The position numbers and the translations under genes were made by a program. Below, piece after piece: positions 7,805 through 17,113 of a DNA stretch of 64,000 bases; positions within the stretch are counted from its first letter, which is position 1; every line of letters begins with the position of its first letter. The DNA is taken from contig JAZNWU010000027.1 of assembly GCA_045593555.1 (NCBI GenBank), positions 1 to 64,000 of the forward strand, read 5' to 3'. This DNA is from Fimenecus sp045593555. GTDB lineage: Bacteria; Bacillota; Clostridia; Oscillospirales; Acutalibacteraceae. Under the pieces are notes generated by a model. It ran no database searches and was not told where the DNA came from. It saw nothing but the letters and a program-made list of their open reading frames with translations.

Positions 7805-9391
7805 ATGTATATAAACAAATCTATTCCAAGAGCAGACTCTCCAAAGAATGTTGGTGTATCTTCAAAAGTTGTTAAAGATTTTTTAGCTGACGCTGTAGAA
7901 AAAGGCTATGAATATCACAGTCTTATGGTTATTCGTCACGGTAAAGTGGCTGTTGAATGGTATAATGAACCATATAACAAGGACACGCCACAATCAGTTT
8001 ATTCTGTAAGTAAGTCTTTCACCAGCACAGCAATCGGTTTTGCAATTAACGAAGGCCTTATTTCTCTTAATACAAAGCTTATTGACCTTTTTCCCGATTA
8101 TCCACCAAAGAAGCCTGATGAACGCTTTGAAAAATTGACAATACAAAACCTTTTGAGAATGTCATCCGGCAAACAACCAAGTTTTCTTTCAGATAAGAGC
8201 AAAATTGATTGGATTGAAGACTACATAAACTCTCCTTGGGTATTTGAACCAGGTGAAAAGTTCTTATATATCAATGAAAACATCTTTATGCTATCTGCAA
8301 TTATCCAAAGAGTTACCGGTATGAGTATGAGAGAATATCTTACACCTCGTCTTTTCGAGCCACTTGGAATTGACTTCCCCTTCTGGGAAACTGACCGAAA
8401 TGGTATTGAAGCAGGTGGTTGGGGACTTTACCTTAAAACTGAAGATATTGCAAAGCTCACTCTTTGTTATTTGCAGAAAGGTATGTACAATGGTGTTCAG
8501 GTAATTCCTGAAAACTGGACTATTGAGGCAACTAAAAAGCAAATTGATAATAATTATAATCGTCCTGGAACAGATTCTTCATATGGATATGGATATTGTT
8601 TCTGGAAAAACAGTATTGATGAAAGTTCATTCCGTGCAGATGGTATGTTCTCACAGTTTGGTATTGGTATTCCTGAATATGATGCTGCGGTAATTGTAAC
8701 ATCAGCAGTTACAGACGAAACAGGCTGTCTTGACTATCTTTTCAAGTACTTCCCAAGAGCATTTGAAGAAGCAGATGAAGAAGAACAAAAAATTGAAAAC
8801 ACAGCTGTCGAGCCTTTGTTCACAAGTGACAGACCACCAATGGAAAACATCATTCGTGACAGATACATCAAATTCAGAAAAAAACTCCTTCTTAACTTAA
8901 CAGGATTCCAGGTCAGCGTATTACCAATGGCAGTTACATATATGCTCACTGACAAGCCGGGAAATATCGATATGGTCAAATTTGATTTTGACGAGAAAGA
9001 ATGTCGGATGAAATGGTCTGAAGGTCTTGAAACCAATACTATCATTCTCGGTCTTGACGGTCATTATCGTTATTCAAAAATCACTTTAGGCAATATAGAT
9101 TTTACCGTCTGTGCAAATGCTTTCTGGCTTGATAATGAAAGTCTTCTTGTGACAATCCGTCCTATCCAGACAGTTGCAAAACGAAATCTTATTTTTGAAT
9201 TCCACCCCAAAGATAAAGTTGTTATGATTCCGTCGAGTTCACCATCCGGTGCAGAAATTTTAAATAACCTCGGTGGATTCTTCGAGCAAATGATACCAAA
9301 TAAAACTATATTAAGTCTTTTCAATAAATTTATGTCTTTTGCTCCAAAACTTATGGAACCTAAACATTACGGTAAATTCATAGAGAAATAA
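7805..9391 (+). CDS. serine hydrolase, class C beta-lactamase family
   Basis: A 528-residue protein with the penicillin-binding/beta-lactamase class C fold in residues 35-320: catalytic SVSK at 67-70, YIN at 155-157 and a GGWGLYLKTEDIA block. The C-terminal 200 residues are a beta-rich extension without recognised motif. No signal peptide is seen, so despite the envelope operon it appears cytosolic, as in many esterase-like members. The start at 7805 follows AAAGGGGGA; the longer frame from 7763 would overlap the flippase and lacks a ribosome site. It is probably an esterase or peptidase, not a true beta-lactamase. Confidence 0.82.
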   Translation: MYINKSIPRADSPKNVGVSSKVVKDFLADAVEKGYEYHSLMVIRHGKVAVEWYNEPYNKDTPQSVYSVSKSFTSTAIGFAINEGLISLNTKLIDLFPDYPPKKPDERFEKLTIQNLLRMSSGKQPSFLSDKSKIDWIEDYINSPWVFEPGEKFLYINENIFMLSAIIQRVTGMSMREYLTPRLFEPLGIDFPFWETDRNGIEAGGWGLYLKTEDIAKLTLCYLQKGMYNGVQVIPENWTIEATKKQIDNNYNRPGTDSSYGYGYCFWKNSIDESSFRADGMFSQFGIGIPEYDAAVIVTSAVTDETGCLDYLFKYFPRAFEEADEEEQKIENTAVEPLFTSDRPPMENIIRDRYIKFRKKLLLNLTGFQVSVLPMAVTYMLTDKPGNIDMVKFDFDEKECRMKWSEGLETNTIILGLDGHYRYSKITLGNIDFTVCANAFWLDNESLLVTIRPIQTVAKRNLIFEFHPKDKVVMIPSSSPSGAEILNNLGGFFEQMIPNKTILSLFNKFMSFAPKLMEPKHYGKFIEK

Positions 9392-9401
9392 ACAAAAAAT
9401 T

Positions 9402-9429
9402 AACTCCACTTAGTTTTAAGTGGAGTTTT
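9402..9429. terminator. bidirectional terminator
   Basis: AACTCCACTTA and TAAGTGGAGTT pair perfectly over 11 bp around GTTT, with TTTTCTT on the plus side and a run of A on the other, between convergent genes. Confidence 0.9.
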
Positions 9430-9435
9430 CTTGTA

Positions 9436-10026
9436 TCATTTGAAGAATTCTTTTTCAACTTTAGCACAAAGATAATGGTATATGGGCAAATGATATTCCT
9501 GTATTCTGTATGTTTCATCAGATGGGACACAAATTGCTACTGTTGCAATGTCTTTAATTTTTCCACCATTACATCCCGTCAGTGCCAATGTTTTTACACC
9601 TATACAGTTTGCAACTTCAACTGCTTTAAGCACATTTTTTGAATTACCCGATGTTGTAATCGCAATCAACAAGTCGCTTTCTTTTCCGTATCCGTAGACT
9701 TGCTGTGCAAATATATAATCAGGGTCAAGGTCATTGTTAAATGCTGTCATCAACGCTGTCTGACTACAAAGGGATATTGCAGGTAAAGCACCTTGAAGAT
9801 TTTCTTTCAATTCCGCAGTAAGTCTATCGTCGATTACTTCTCTTTCAGAGAGAAATCCTTTCATAAGTTCACCGACAATATGCTCACTATCGGCAGCACT
9901 TCCACCATTTCCGCAAACAAGAATTTTTCCGCTATTTTTATATGTTTCAATAATTAAATTTAAGGCTTTATCAATGTCGTTTTCACAACATTTAAGTTCA
10001 GGATATCTTTCAAAAATATTATCCAT
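9436..10026 (-). CDS. SIS-domain phosphosugar isomerase, GmhA-like
   Basis: A 196-residue single SIS domain resembling sedoheptulose-7-phosphate isomerase. Seen: the loop CGNGGSAADSEHIVGE, the AISLCSQTALMTAFNND segment typical of GmhA, ITTSGNSKNV for phosphate binding, and QEYHLPIYHYLCAKVE at the end. GmhA makes heptose 7-phosphate for ADP- or GDP-heptose; in Gram-positives it serves S-layer or capsule glycans. The start shares one base with the stop of the HAD hydrolase gene upstream. Only these two heptose-like steps are present here, so the sugar is uncertain. Confidence 0.82.
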   Translation of the reverse strand: MDNIFERYPELKCCENDIDKALNLIIETYKNSGKILVCGNGGSAADSEHIVGELMKGFLSEREVIDDRLTAELKENLQGALPAISLCSQTALMTAFNNDLDPDYIFAQQVYGYGKESDLLIAITTSGNSKNVLKAVEVANCIGVKTLALTGCNGGKIKDIATVAICVPSDETYRIQEYHLPIYHYLCAKVEKEFFK

Positions 10027-10988
10027 TATTCTACCTCGTTAAACAGTTCGTAGAACTCTTCACTTGTAAAGTCCTCTACAATTGCATTTGTTCCCAATTT
10101 TTTATGTAATTCTCGTTGATATTTTGCACTTTCGGGTAATCGGCTTATTACAACAGCACCCAACTCAACACCTGCCTGAATTTCTGCTCTGCCATCACCG
10201 ATTACAAGAACATTTTCACCTGAAACATTCAATTCTTTAATCAAATCTTTCATAACAGCATCTTTCGGTTTCTTTTCAGTCCAGGTCGAGCCGATAATAT
10301 CTTCTATCAACTCACCTTTTCCGATAGAATAACCAAGTGTTTCAACTTCCTCGTGCATACCCATACCTTTTTCCACAACTGCACCTGTGACAAAATAGTT
10401 TTTCACACCATTTTTGTGTAAAAATCCGAGAAAATCATAAGAGCCTTTTACACGGAATTTTTCGGGATTTTCCTTTGCAAGAGCAAGATTTTTATCTCTG
10501 CAATATCCATTCAAAACTGCCTCATAAAGTTTAAACAGTCGTGGTGTCTGTGTTTTAAGCATTTCGTCCATCTCAACAGTTTCAGGCAAATTATCATAAT
10601 ATTCTTCGCCATTGTTGATTCGTTCAATTATCTGTGCGTTTGTTTCGTGATTACAAGAAACTATAATTTTCCTTTCCTGAACACTTCTGCGGATAGCCCA
10701 TTCCATTTGTGTAAGTGCAGAAAGACCCGCAGACTCAACACAAAAAGCATCCGTTTCCGGCAAATGTTTTGTTCCTGCAAGAGAAATCAGCCTTTTCACA
10801 TTTTTTTCGCTGTCAAAATCTTCAGGCAAACCATTTTCAATAACATCATAAAGACAGATACTCATAACAGGAGGCCACTCACGGATAAGAGAGTGTGTCC
10901 CGTCAATATCATGAAATGCATATTGAATTTTTCTGTCTTCAAAATCGTTTATAACAATGTTCGATTTTGTGTTATGAATTAAAATCAT
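10026..10988 (-). CDS. HAD-superfamily hydrolase next to a GmhA-like gene
   Basis: A 320-residue phosphatase-type HAD protein: motif I DIDGT (D27, D29), motif II in YFVTGAV, motif III lysine in WTEKKPKD, and motif IV IGDGRAEI. A large helical cap of about 150 residues sits between motifs I and II. It is co-transcribed with the SIS isomerase, which suggests dephosphorylation of a heptose or related sugar phosphate, a role usually filled by the unrelated shorter GmhB. That assignment is inference. The gene begins 4 bases past the lipase-fusion stop, so it belongs to the same transcript. Confidence 0.72.
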   Translation of the reverse strand: MILIHNTKSNIVINDFEDRKIQYAFHDIDGTHSLIREWPPVMSICLYDVIENGLPEDFDSEKNVKRLISLAGTKHLPETDAFCVESAGLSALTQMEWAIRRSVQERKIIVSCNHETNAQIIERINNGEEYYDNLPETVEMDEMLKTQTPRLFKLYEAVLNGYCRDKNLALAKENPEKFRVKGSYDFLGFLHKNGVKNYFVTGAVVEKGMGMHEEVETLGYSIGKGELIEDIIGSTWTEKKPKDAVMKDLIKELNVSGENVLVIGDGRAEIQAGVELGAVVISRLPESAKYQRELHKKLGTNAIVEDFTSEEFYELFNEVE

Positions 10989-10992
10989 ACAT

Positions 10993-12540
10993 TTATCTTA
11001 TCCTTGGTAAACTGTCAATCAAAGTGATATGGTCAGTATAGAAATTGCGTGTTTCGTTAGTTTTTCCGTTCATACCGATAACAGCACCATGGTCACCCTC
11101 AATTGTCGGGAAAACATACCATTGACCACGCCCTACTTCTTCTATCTGTTCATTGTATTCTATATATTCTTCATCTGCAGGACATTGTGCTGAAACAACA
11201 TTCACAAGTCCATCATTAGGAAGCCATGTATCATCAATTTTTGCATCTGTATATCTTCCTATCAATGTTGCCAAAGGCATAAGCACAACCATTGTTGAAG
11301 AAATTGGAATCTGATGATTGGATAACGGAGATTTCTGTGTTGTATTGTAAGCAAATGAGAAATAGTATACACTTTCAACTGTTTTAATTGTCTTATTAAG
11401 TTCTTCTGCACCATCAGGTGATAAATCGTAAAAGGCATTATCCTTGCCTTGGCTGAAATCGCCATTTACAAGTGAAATTGTGTCGTCTGTACCTGACTTG
11501 ATACCAAAATGCTCAAGTTGAAAATCTATAAGACTGCTGTTATACATATCACCTATTCCACCTGTTGCAAAAAGCACATTCAATGCAGTTTCTACAAGGT
11601 TTCCGTGGTCAACAACATAAAACAAAGTCGAACCATTATGAGGTGCACAAAGAGTTGTAACGCTATTTACATATTCACCTTTACCACCTGTGAAAAATGG
11701 TGAACAATCATCAGGACTTGCCTTCATCTCTGCTTCGCTACCATATTCGAGAACGCTTGTAAAAAGTGTGACAGTATTACCACCGAAAGAGTGGCCAATA
11801 AGATTGATTTTTCTTTTCTGACCACCATCGGTTTCTGTTCCCCAGTTTTCCACAAGCTGATTTGTATATGTTCTTCCATATCGTTCATGTCCATGAGCCT
11901 TGCTGTGTGCCTCACCATAGTCAACAGTTGTACCCATAAGCTGTGCGTAAAGCTCACAAGCTCTGTCCCAGGCACTCGAGAATGGCCCTACTGTTGCTTC
12001 TTCAACAAAATAACCTTGTGAACGAAGATATCCTGATATACTGCCTGTACTTGAACCCCAATATGGTGTTACGTTGTTCATACCGGCGCTTTCGCCCCAG
12101 CCACCCATACCGTGAACGAGCACATAAGTATAGTCAACGGGTTCTTCCGTAAGCCTTGCCCACAGCTTTTTATAGCCACCAAAAGGTAACGGCAAAACTG
12201 CTGCAATTATAAGACAGATTACTAAAATCACAGCAATAGTTTTTTTCGCACTGAACTTATCGTTTTTCATAACATTAGCCTCACTTTCTGTAGTTAAAGG
12301 CTTGGTGTATGTGACTTTCCCTGTATCGGCTCCAAACTCGTTGTTCTGACCTGTAAGAAGAAAATCTGTTGTTACACCTAAAATTTTACTCATTGCAATT
12401 GCATTTTCAGTATCAGGCATAACTGTGCCTGTTTCCCATTTTGAAACAGATTGACGAGAAACTCCAAGTTGCTCTGCAAGTTCTTCCTGAGAAAGACCCT
12501 TTGCTTTTCGCAATTCAAAAATTCTTTCACCGATGTTCAT
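10993..12540 (-). CDS. fusion of XRE-type HTH, membrane helix and staphylococcal-type lipase
   Basis: A 515-residue protein with three parts. Residues 5-60 are an XRE helix-turn-helix (GLSQEELAEQLGVSRQSVSK then WETG). After a linker, 101-118 is one membrane helix (TIAVILVICLIIAAVLPL). Residues 135-515 are an extracytoplasmic lipase of the staphylococcal/Geobacillus type: LVHGMGGWG, the metal-site histidines H212 and H218 in AHSKAHGHERYG, nucleophile S251 in GHSFGG, probable D443 in PNDG and H484 in EGDHG. Its orientation would place DNA-binding inside and lipase outside. The reading frame is continuous with one good start behind GAGGTGT. Triglyceride or other ester hydrolysis is expected; the regulatory role is unknown. 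Confidence 0.88.
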   Translation of the reverse strand: MNIGERIFELRKAKGLSQEELAEQLGVSRQSVSKWETGTVMPDTENAIAMSKILGVTTDFLLTGQNNEFGADTGKVTYTKPLTTESEANVMKNDKFSAKKTIAVILVICLIIAAVLPLPFGGYKKLWARLTEEPVDYTYVLVHGMGGWGESAGMNNVTPYWGSSTGSISGYLRSQGYFVEEATVGPFSSAWDRACELYAQLMGTTVDYGEAHSKAHGHERYGRTYTNQLVENWGTETDGGQKRKINLIGHSFGGNTVTLFTSVLEYGSEAEMKASPDDCSPFFTGGKGEYVNSVTTLCAPHNGSTLFYVVDHGNLVETALNVLFATGGIGDMYNSSLIDFQLEHFGIKSGTDDTISLVNGDFSQGKDNAFYDLSPDGAEELNKTIKTVESVYYFSFAYNTTQKSPLSNHQIPISSTMVVLMPLATLIGRYTDAKIDDTWLPNDGLVNVVSAQCPADEEYIEYNEQIEEVGRGQWYVFPTIEGDHGAVIGMNGKTNETRNFYTDHITLIDSLPRIR

Positions 12541-12641
12541 TCTTACACCTCACATTTAACTGTAACTATATTTTATAGAAACAGCTTTGTTTTTTCTACC
12601 AACTTTAGTTTGAATTTTGATTTTTGTGATAAATTACTTAT

Positions 12642-12657
12642 GTAAACTCAAGTTTAC
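12642..12657. promoter_or_regulatory. operator-like palindrome upstream of the HTH-lipase gene
   Basis: GTAAACTCAAGTTTAC consists of 7-bp inverted halves around CA. It lies about 100 bases before the HTH-lipase start and overlaps the stop of the preceding gene. Its size and symmetry suit binding by an XRE dimer, but no binding can be shown from sequence. Confidence 0.35.
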
Positions 12658-13142
12658 TTCTTTGGAAAAGGTCTTTTTTTCGCAGTAAATTCAAGAGTCT
12701 CAATCTTTATAATACTTACAACAGTTGTAAGCTTATCTTCAAATGTGAAATCCTTACCTGTCTGTGTTTTCATAAGAATCGAAAGTGCCTGCTTTTTCTC
12801 CTCAACATCTTCCACAAGAGTCGCAACACCTCTACCCATAATTGAAGCATAAGTGATACCATATCTGCAGGCAACATCACCTTCAAAAGGTGTAATATCA
12901 CAACACATTTCATAGAAAACCTTTGGGTTTGCTTTTATTGCATCTATTTTTCTGCCTCGTCTTGCACCGTGAAGATAAATAACCGGTTTCCCATCCTCAA
13001 GAATATAACCATAATTCATAGGCACAACATAAGGCTCATCACCATCTATCATACCAACATGAATTACTTTTGATTTGTCGAGAATTTCTATAATCTCATT
13101 AATATCTGTAACCTGTTGTTCTCTACGAGTCATTCCGTTCAT
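12654..13142 (-). CDS. pyridoxamine 5'-phosphate oxidase-family (NimA-like) FMN-binding protein
   Basis: A 162-residue split-barrel flavoprotein. Seen: MTRREQQVTD at the start, HVGMIDGDEPYVVPMNYGY, IYLHGARRGRKIDAIKANPKV, and a C-terminal IIKIETLEFTAKK, the pattern of 5-nitroimidazole reductase-like FMN proteins in Clostridia. The cysteine pair MCCDI is notable. These are small oxidoreductases; the physiological substrate is usually unknown. The start follows GAGGTGTAACG. It lies 13 bases after the secreted phosphatase gene. Confidence 0.83.
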   Translation of the reverse strand: MNGMTRREQQVTDINEIIEILDKSKVIHVGMIDGDEPYVVPMNYGYILEDGKPVIYLHGARRGRKIDAIKANPKVFYEMCCDITPFEGDVACRYGITYASIMGRGVATLVEDVEEKKQALSILMKTQTGKDFTFEDKLTTVVSIIKIETLEFTAKKRPFPKK

Positions 13143-13155
13143 CGTTACACCTCAT

Positions 13156-14583
13156 TTATATAACACTAAATAACAATTTAAAATAGCTGACTATCATTTT
13201 GAATATTTCTGTAACAAATGTATTTACATGCTGTTCTGCTGTTTCCTGATTTCTGTCTGTTGGTAATTCAACATAGTTGTCATTAGCAGGCTCTCTTTCT
13301 GTCTTTTTGATTGCATATGAGTCAATAAGAGTCTTTTCCTGTGTTTCGTCATTAACCATATATGCCTTGTATACAAAATGCTCACTATCAAGGCTTACTG
13401 TTGCAAAAACACCGCCCTCTTTTGTATCTCTTGCAAGTGCAGCACTTTCGAGAATCGGTGGCATTGCCTCTTCGTTTACACTATAACGCTTTGTACCTGC
13501 AGTTGATGGTAAAATGTGAGTTGTACCGTCAGGATTTAAAGCAAATGTTGTTGACTCACCATTCCATACCTCTGTTATTGTCTGTGTTTCCTGAACTTTT
13601 TCACCCTTTACAGTTTCAGTTCTGAAATACATATGGTCGTGACCTGCAAATACAACATCAATTCCAAGCTCGTCAATAACAGGTAAAAGAAGATTTCTCA
13701 TAATAACAGTATCAGGTTTATTGATATTCTTACCTGCTGAATAAAGCGCTCTATGTGTAAGCACAATTTTCCATTGTGCATCAGAAGAGTTCATATCATT
13801 TTTAAGCCAGTTAATCTGTGATGCAGACATTGGATACATATCATTTGAATTAAGCACAGCAAAATGTGCATCACCCCAGTCAAATGAGTAATAACAACCT
13901 GTAATAACTGAACTGCCCTCTGCTTCGCCGATGTTAAACATATTATTAAACTTAAACCATTGTAAGTTGCCCTCGTGATTACCTGCAACAGGAATAAGTG
14001 TTGTATTCATATTTGAAAAAGCAAAATTTCTGAAATAACTATCCCATTCTTCATTAGTACAGTCATTCACAAAGTCACCTAAATTTACTGCAAATTCATA
14101 TTCAGGCATTGTTTCAACTGCTTTTTGCATTACGACTGATGCTTTTTGGAAATTCTCTTCATTGCTTGCCTGAACATCAGCGATTACAATGAAATTCGCC
14201 TCATCATCTGTCTTACTTGGTGTTGTAAAATAACCAATTTCACTCCATACATCTGCTTCGCTGTCACCAACACGATACTGATATCGTGTATCAGGTGTAA
14301 GATTGTCAGCCTCTGCTTTATGTACATATTTTTTCATTGAAGGATAACTGATACCACCGATAACTTCAGCCTTTGTCAAATCAGCACCAACTGGAGCAAC
14401 CTGCAAATCTGTTCCTGCTTTTTCATCTGTGTACCAGCAAAAGCCTCTTGCAGTTGCAGAATCACCGTTGATTGTTACGCTAACTCTTGTAACTTCATTT
14501 CCAACAACTGCTGTTGCAACCAATGGAAATGACATACAGATAACAAGAATAAGTGAAATAACTTTTACCATGCTTTTTTTCAT
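13156..14583 (-). CDS. secreted purple acid phosphatase-like metallophosphoesterase
   Basis: A 475-residue exported phosphatase. Signal peptide 1-25 (KKSMVKVISLILVICMSF, cleavage near ATA), then a fibronectin-like N-terminal domain typical of purple acid phosphatases (about 30-122, with the DTRYQYRVGD block), then the metal-binding core: IADVQ (D136), LGDFVND (D170), GNHE, LTHRA and GHDHMY. A C-terminal hydrophobic stretch (FKMIVSYFKLLFSVI) may hold it to the membrane. It probably scavenges phosphate from organic esters outside the cell. It is preceded by rlmD (34-base gap) and followed by the FMN-binding protein. Confidence 0.88.
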   Translation of the reverse strand: MKKSMVKVISLILVICMSFPLVATAVVGNEVTRVSVTINGDSATARGFCWYTDEKAGTDLQVAPVGADLTKAEVIGGISYPSMKKYVHKAEADNLTPDTRYQYRVGDSEADVWSEIGYFTTPSKTDDEANFIVIADVQASNEENFQKASVVMQKAVETMPEYEFAVNLGDFVNDCTNEEWDSYFRNFAFSNMNTTLIPVAGNHEGNLQWFKFNNMFNIGEAEGSSVITGCYYSFDWGDAHFAVLNSNDMYPMSASQINWLKNDMNSSDAQWKIVLTHRALYSAGKNINKPDTVIMRNLLLPVIDELGIDVVFAGHDHMYFRTETVKGEKVQETQTITEVWNGESTTFALNPDGTTHILPSTAGTKRYSVNEEAMPPILESAALARDTKEGGVFATVSLDSEHFVYKAYMVNDETQEKTLIDSYAIKKTEREPANDNYVELPTDRNQETAEQHVNTFVTEIFKMIVSYFKLLFSVI

Positions 14584-14617
14584 AACAATCCGTCCTTTGT
14601 TAATAATTTTTATATTC

Positions 14618-15967
14618 CTAATTTTTTTGAACGATTAGTGCAACAGATTCTGTATGTGCTGTTTTTGGGAACATATCTACAGGAGTAACTTCAACCGTTT
14701 CATATCCCAATTCCTTTAATATTGCACAGTCACGAGCCTGAGTTGACACATCACAAGAAACATAGACAATTCTCTTTGGATTCATTTCTGCAACACATTC
14801 TAAAACTTCCTTGTCACAGCCTTTTCGAGGTGGGTCAAGGATAACTGCATCAGGTGTTATCTGTTTATCCCTTAACATTTTAACTGCATCTTTTGCATCA
14901 CCACAATAGAATTCACAGTTTTCAATGTTGTTTCGTTTTGCATTTTCTTTAGCATCTTCAATAGCCTCGGGAATAATCTCAACACCGATTACCTTTTTCA
15001 CATTTTTCGCCATTGAAAGACCGATTGTTCCTGCACCACAGTAAAGGTCGAGTATTGTTTCGTCACCACTTAACCCCACATACTCAAGGGCTTTTCCGTA
15101 CAGCAATTCAGCACAATCATGATTAACCTGATAAAATGACAATGGTGAAAGTCTGATTTTTACACCACAAAGAACATCTTCGATATAATCTTCGCCCCAA
15201 AGGGTTGTACAGCTTTTACCGAGAATTACATTTGTCTTTTCTGTATTTTCGTTTATGACAATACTCTTGATTTCTTTAAATCGCATTAAATCGTCGCAAA
15301 GTTCATCTGCATAAGGTAAAATGTTTCCGTTTATAACAAGACAAACCATTATCTGACCTGTTTTAAATGCTTTTCTTATGTAGATGTGACGGACAAGTCC
15401 CGTATGATTTATTGAGTCATAATGAGGGACACCAAATTCCTGCATCCAAGCTTTTATTACATCAACTATTTCTGCAAATTCTTTCGGTTGTAATGCACAA
15501 TCGGAAAAATTTATTATTCTATGACTCTTCTGAGCATAAAAGCCTGCCACAATCCCCTTGTCGAACCCAACAGGATATTGTGCCTTGTTTCTGTATCTTT
15601 CCGTTTCACAAGTAATTATATCTTTTACAGGCACATCAATATGAGCTAAACGCTGAAAGGCATCAACAGCCTTTTGTCGTTTAAGCTCTTTTTCTGCTTC
15701 ATAGGATATATGACGGAATACACAACCGCCACAAGAACGAAAATGAGGACAATCCACATCTATTCTGTCCTTTGACGGCTTGATAATTTTCTTGATTATA
15801 CCGATAGCATAAGTCTTTTTTGCCTTGATAATATGGGCAATTATTGTGTCACCCTTTGCAGCACCTGATACGAAAACTGCCTGACCATTATAGTGACCGA
15901 CACCATTTCCTTCAGCAGTATAGCCCTCAATATTCAGTTGTATATCTTGGTTTTTCTGTAAAGACAT
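14618..15967 (-). CDS. rlmD: 23S rRNA (uracil-C5)-methyltransferase RlmD-like
   Basis: A 449-residue RNA uracil-5-methyltransferase of the RumA/TrmA family. Order: TRAM RNA-binding domain (about 5-60), iron-sulfur cysteines CPHFRSCGGC plus the later DCALQ cysteine, SAM motif LDLYCGAGTIG, DPPRKGC, catalytic VSCDVST and the general base region HTESV. Clostridia often carry two or three paralogues, so the exact target uridine (1939 or 747) is not certain. The ATG follows AAGGTG, and the gene starts 9 bases after the chromate transporter pair. Confidence 0.88.
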   Translation of the reverse strand: MSLQKNQDIQLNIEGYTAEGNGVGHYNGQAVFVSGAAKGDTIIAHIIKAKKTYAIGIIKKIIKPSKDRIDVDCPHFRSCGGCVFRHISYEAEKELKRQKAVDAFQRLAHIDVPVKDIITCETERYRNKAQYPVGFDKGIVAGFYAQKSHRIINFSDCALQPKEFAEIVDVIKAWMQEFGVPHYDSINHTGLVRHIYIRKAFKTGQIMVCLVINGNILPYADELCDDLMRFKEIKSIVINENTEKTNVILGKSCTTLWGEDYIEDVLCGVKIRLSPLSFYQVNHDCAELLYGKALEYVGLSGDETILDLYCGAGTIGLSMAKNVKKVIGVEIIPEAIEDAKENAKRNNIENCEFYCGDAKDAVKMLRDKQITPDAVILDPPRKGCDKEVLECVAEMNPKRIVYVSCDVSTQARDCAILKELGYETVEVTPVDMFPKTAHTESVALIVQKN

Positions 15968-15976
15968 ACTTTCACC

Positions 15977-16549
15977 TTATAATTTAAGAATACTTCCCGC
16001 AGTTGCACCGAGTAAAAGCCAGAATGCAGGATGTAATTTTTTAAGCTTCTTTATAAACATAAGTGCAAAAAGTGCAACTGCAATTATAATTACAGGAATT
16101 GCAAATTCACCGTTCACATAGAAAATTGGCTTAATAATTCCAAAAACCGCAAATAAAACAAGGGCTGTTACCACAGGTCTGATACCTGAAAATGCACCTT
16201 TTACATATTTATTTTCTTTAAATACTTTTAAGAATCCTGCAACAATTACAATTACAATAATTGATGGTGTTACAAGACCTAATGTGGCAACCATTCCACC
16301 AAAGATACCACCAATTGTACCAAATTCAGCAAATCCTGCATTGTAACCTGCGTAAGTTGCCATATTAACACCGATAGGTCCCGGTGTGCTTTCTGCAACA
16401 GCAACCATAACGCCTAACTGCTCGGGATTAAACCATCCATAATCACTTCTTGCCAAATCCTGCAAGAAAGGAATGGTAGCAGGGCCACCACCAACTGCAA
16501 AAAGTCCGATTTTAAAAAATTCAAAAAACAAATATAAGAAGGTCATCAT
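15977..16549 (-). CDS. chromate transporter, second half-size CHR subunit
   Basis: A 190-residue membrane protein with one CHR domain: FFKIGLFAVGGGPATIPFL near the N-terminus, then AESTPGPIGVNMATYAGY and about five further helices. It overlaps the upstream CHR gene by 4 bases (ATGA). Short CHR proteins work as heterodimeric pairs that transport chromate or another oxyanion. Function in an anaerobe is uncertain; sulfate-like anion movement is an alternative. Confidence 0.88.
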   Translation of the reverse strand: MMTFLYLFFEFFKIGLFAVGGGPATIPFLQDLARSDYGWFNPEQLGVMVAVAESTPGPIGVNMATYAGYNAGFAEFGTIGGIFGGMVATLGLVTPSIIVIVIVAGFLKVFKENKYVKGAFSGIRPVVTALVLFAVFGIIKPIFYVNGEFAIPVIIIAVALFALMFIKKLKKLHPAFWLLLGATAGSILKL

Positions 16550-17094
16550 TTTGCTTTAACCTCCTTGATTTTACCGTAAACAACACCAACGATTCCGCCG
16601 AAAATAACGAGAAGAATCGGTGTTATATCAAATACAAAGCATGCAATAAGTCCAATTATGAATAACACAACTGAAATTACATTCACAAGACTTTTTTTTG
16701 CAAGAGTGATTACTGTATGGGACAATAGTGCACAGACAACAGCATTGATTCCTGTAAGTGCAGATGCAACAATAGGATAATCCATAAAAGTCTGCAAAAC
16801 AGTTGCTACAATTGTGATAATGATTATAGATGGCGTTACCATTCCAAGAGTTGCGAATATTCCACCTAAAACCCCTGCTTGATAGTATCCGACAAATGTT
16901 GCTGTATTTACCGCAATAATTCCCGGAGTGCATTGTCCCACAGCATAATAGTCAAGCAATTCCTCTTCCGTTGCCCACTTTTTATTTTCAACAATTTCTC
17001 TTGTTAGAAGCGGTAACATTGTAAGACCGCCACCGAATGTTATTGAACCTATTTTCGCAAAGGTCAAAAACAGGCTTAGTAATTTTTTAACCAT
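16546..17094 (-). CDS. chromate transporter, first half-size CHR subunit
   Basis: A 182-residue CHR-domain membrane protein with TFAKIGSITFGGGLTMLPLL, AVGQCTPGIIAVNTATFVGY and further hydrophobic segments. It is homologous to the next gene and partners it as the usual antiparallel pair. The start follows AAAGGTGAT. It begins 19 bases after the cyclase gene, so all three probably share the promoter at 17753-17781. Confidence 0.88.
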   Translation of the reverse strand: MVKKLLSLFLTFAKIGSITFGGGLTMLPLLTREIVENKKWATEEELLDYYAVGQCTPGIIAVNTATFVGYYQAGVLGGIFATLGMVTPSIIIITIVATVLQTFMDYPIVASALTGINAVVCALLSHTVITLAKKSLVNVISVVLFIIGLIACFVFDITPILLVIFGGIVGVVYGKIKEVKAK

Positions 17095-17113
17095 TCTCTA
17101 AATCACCTTTTAG

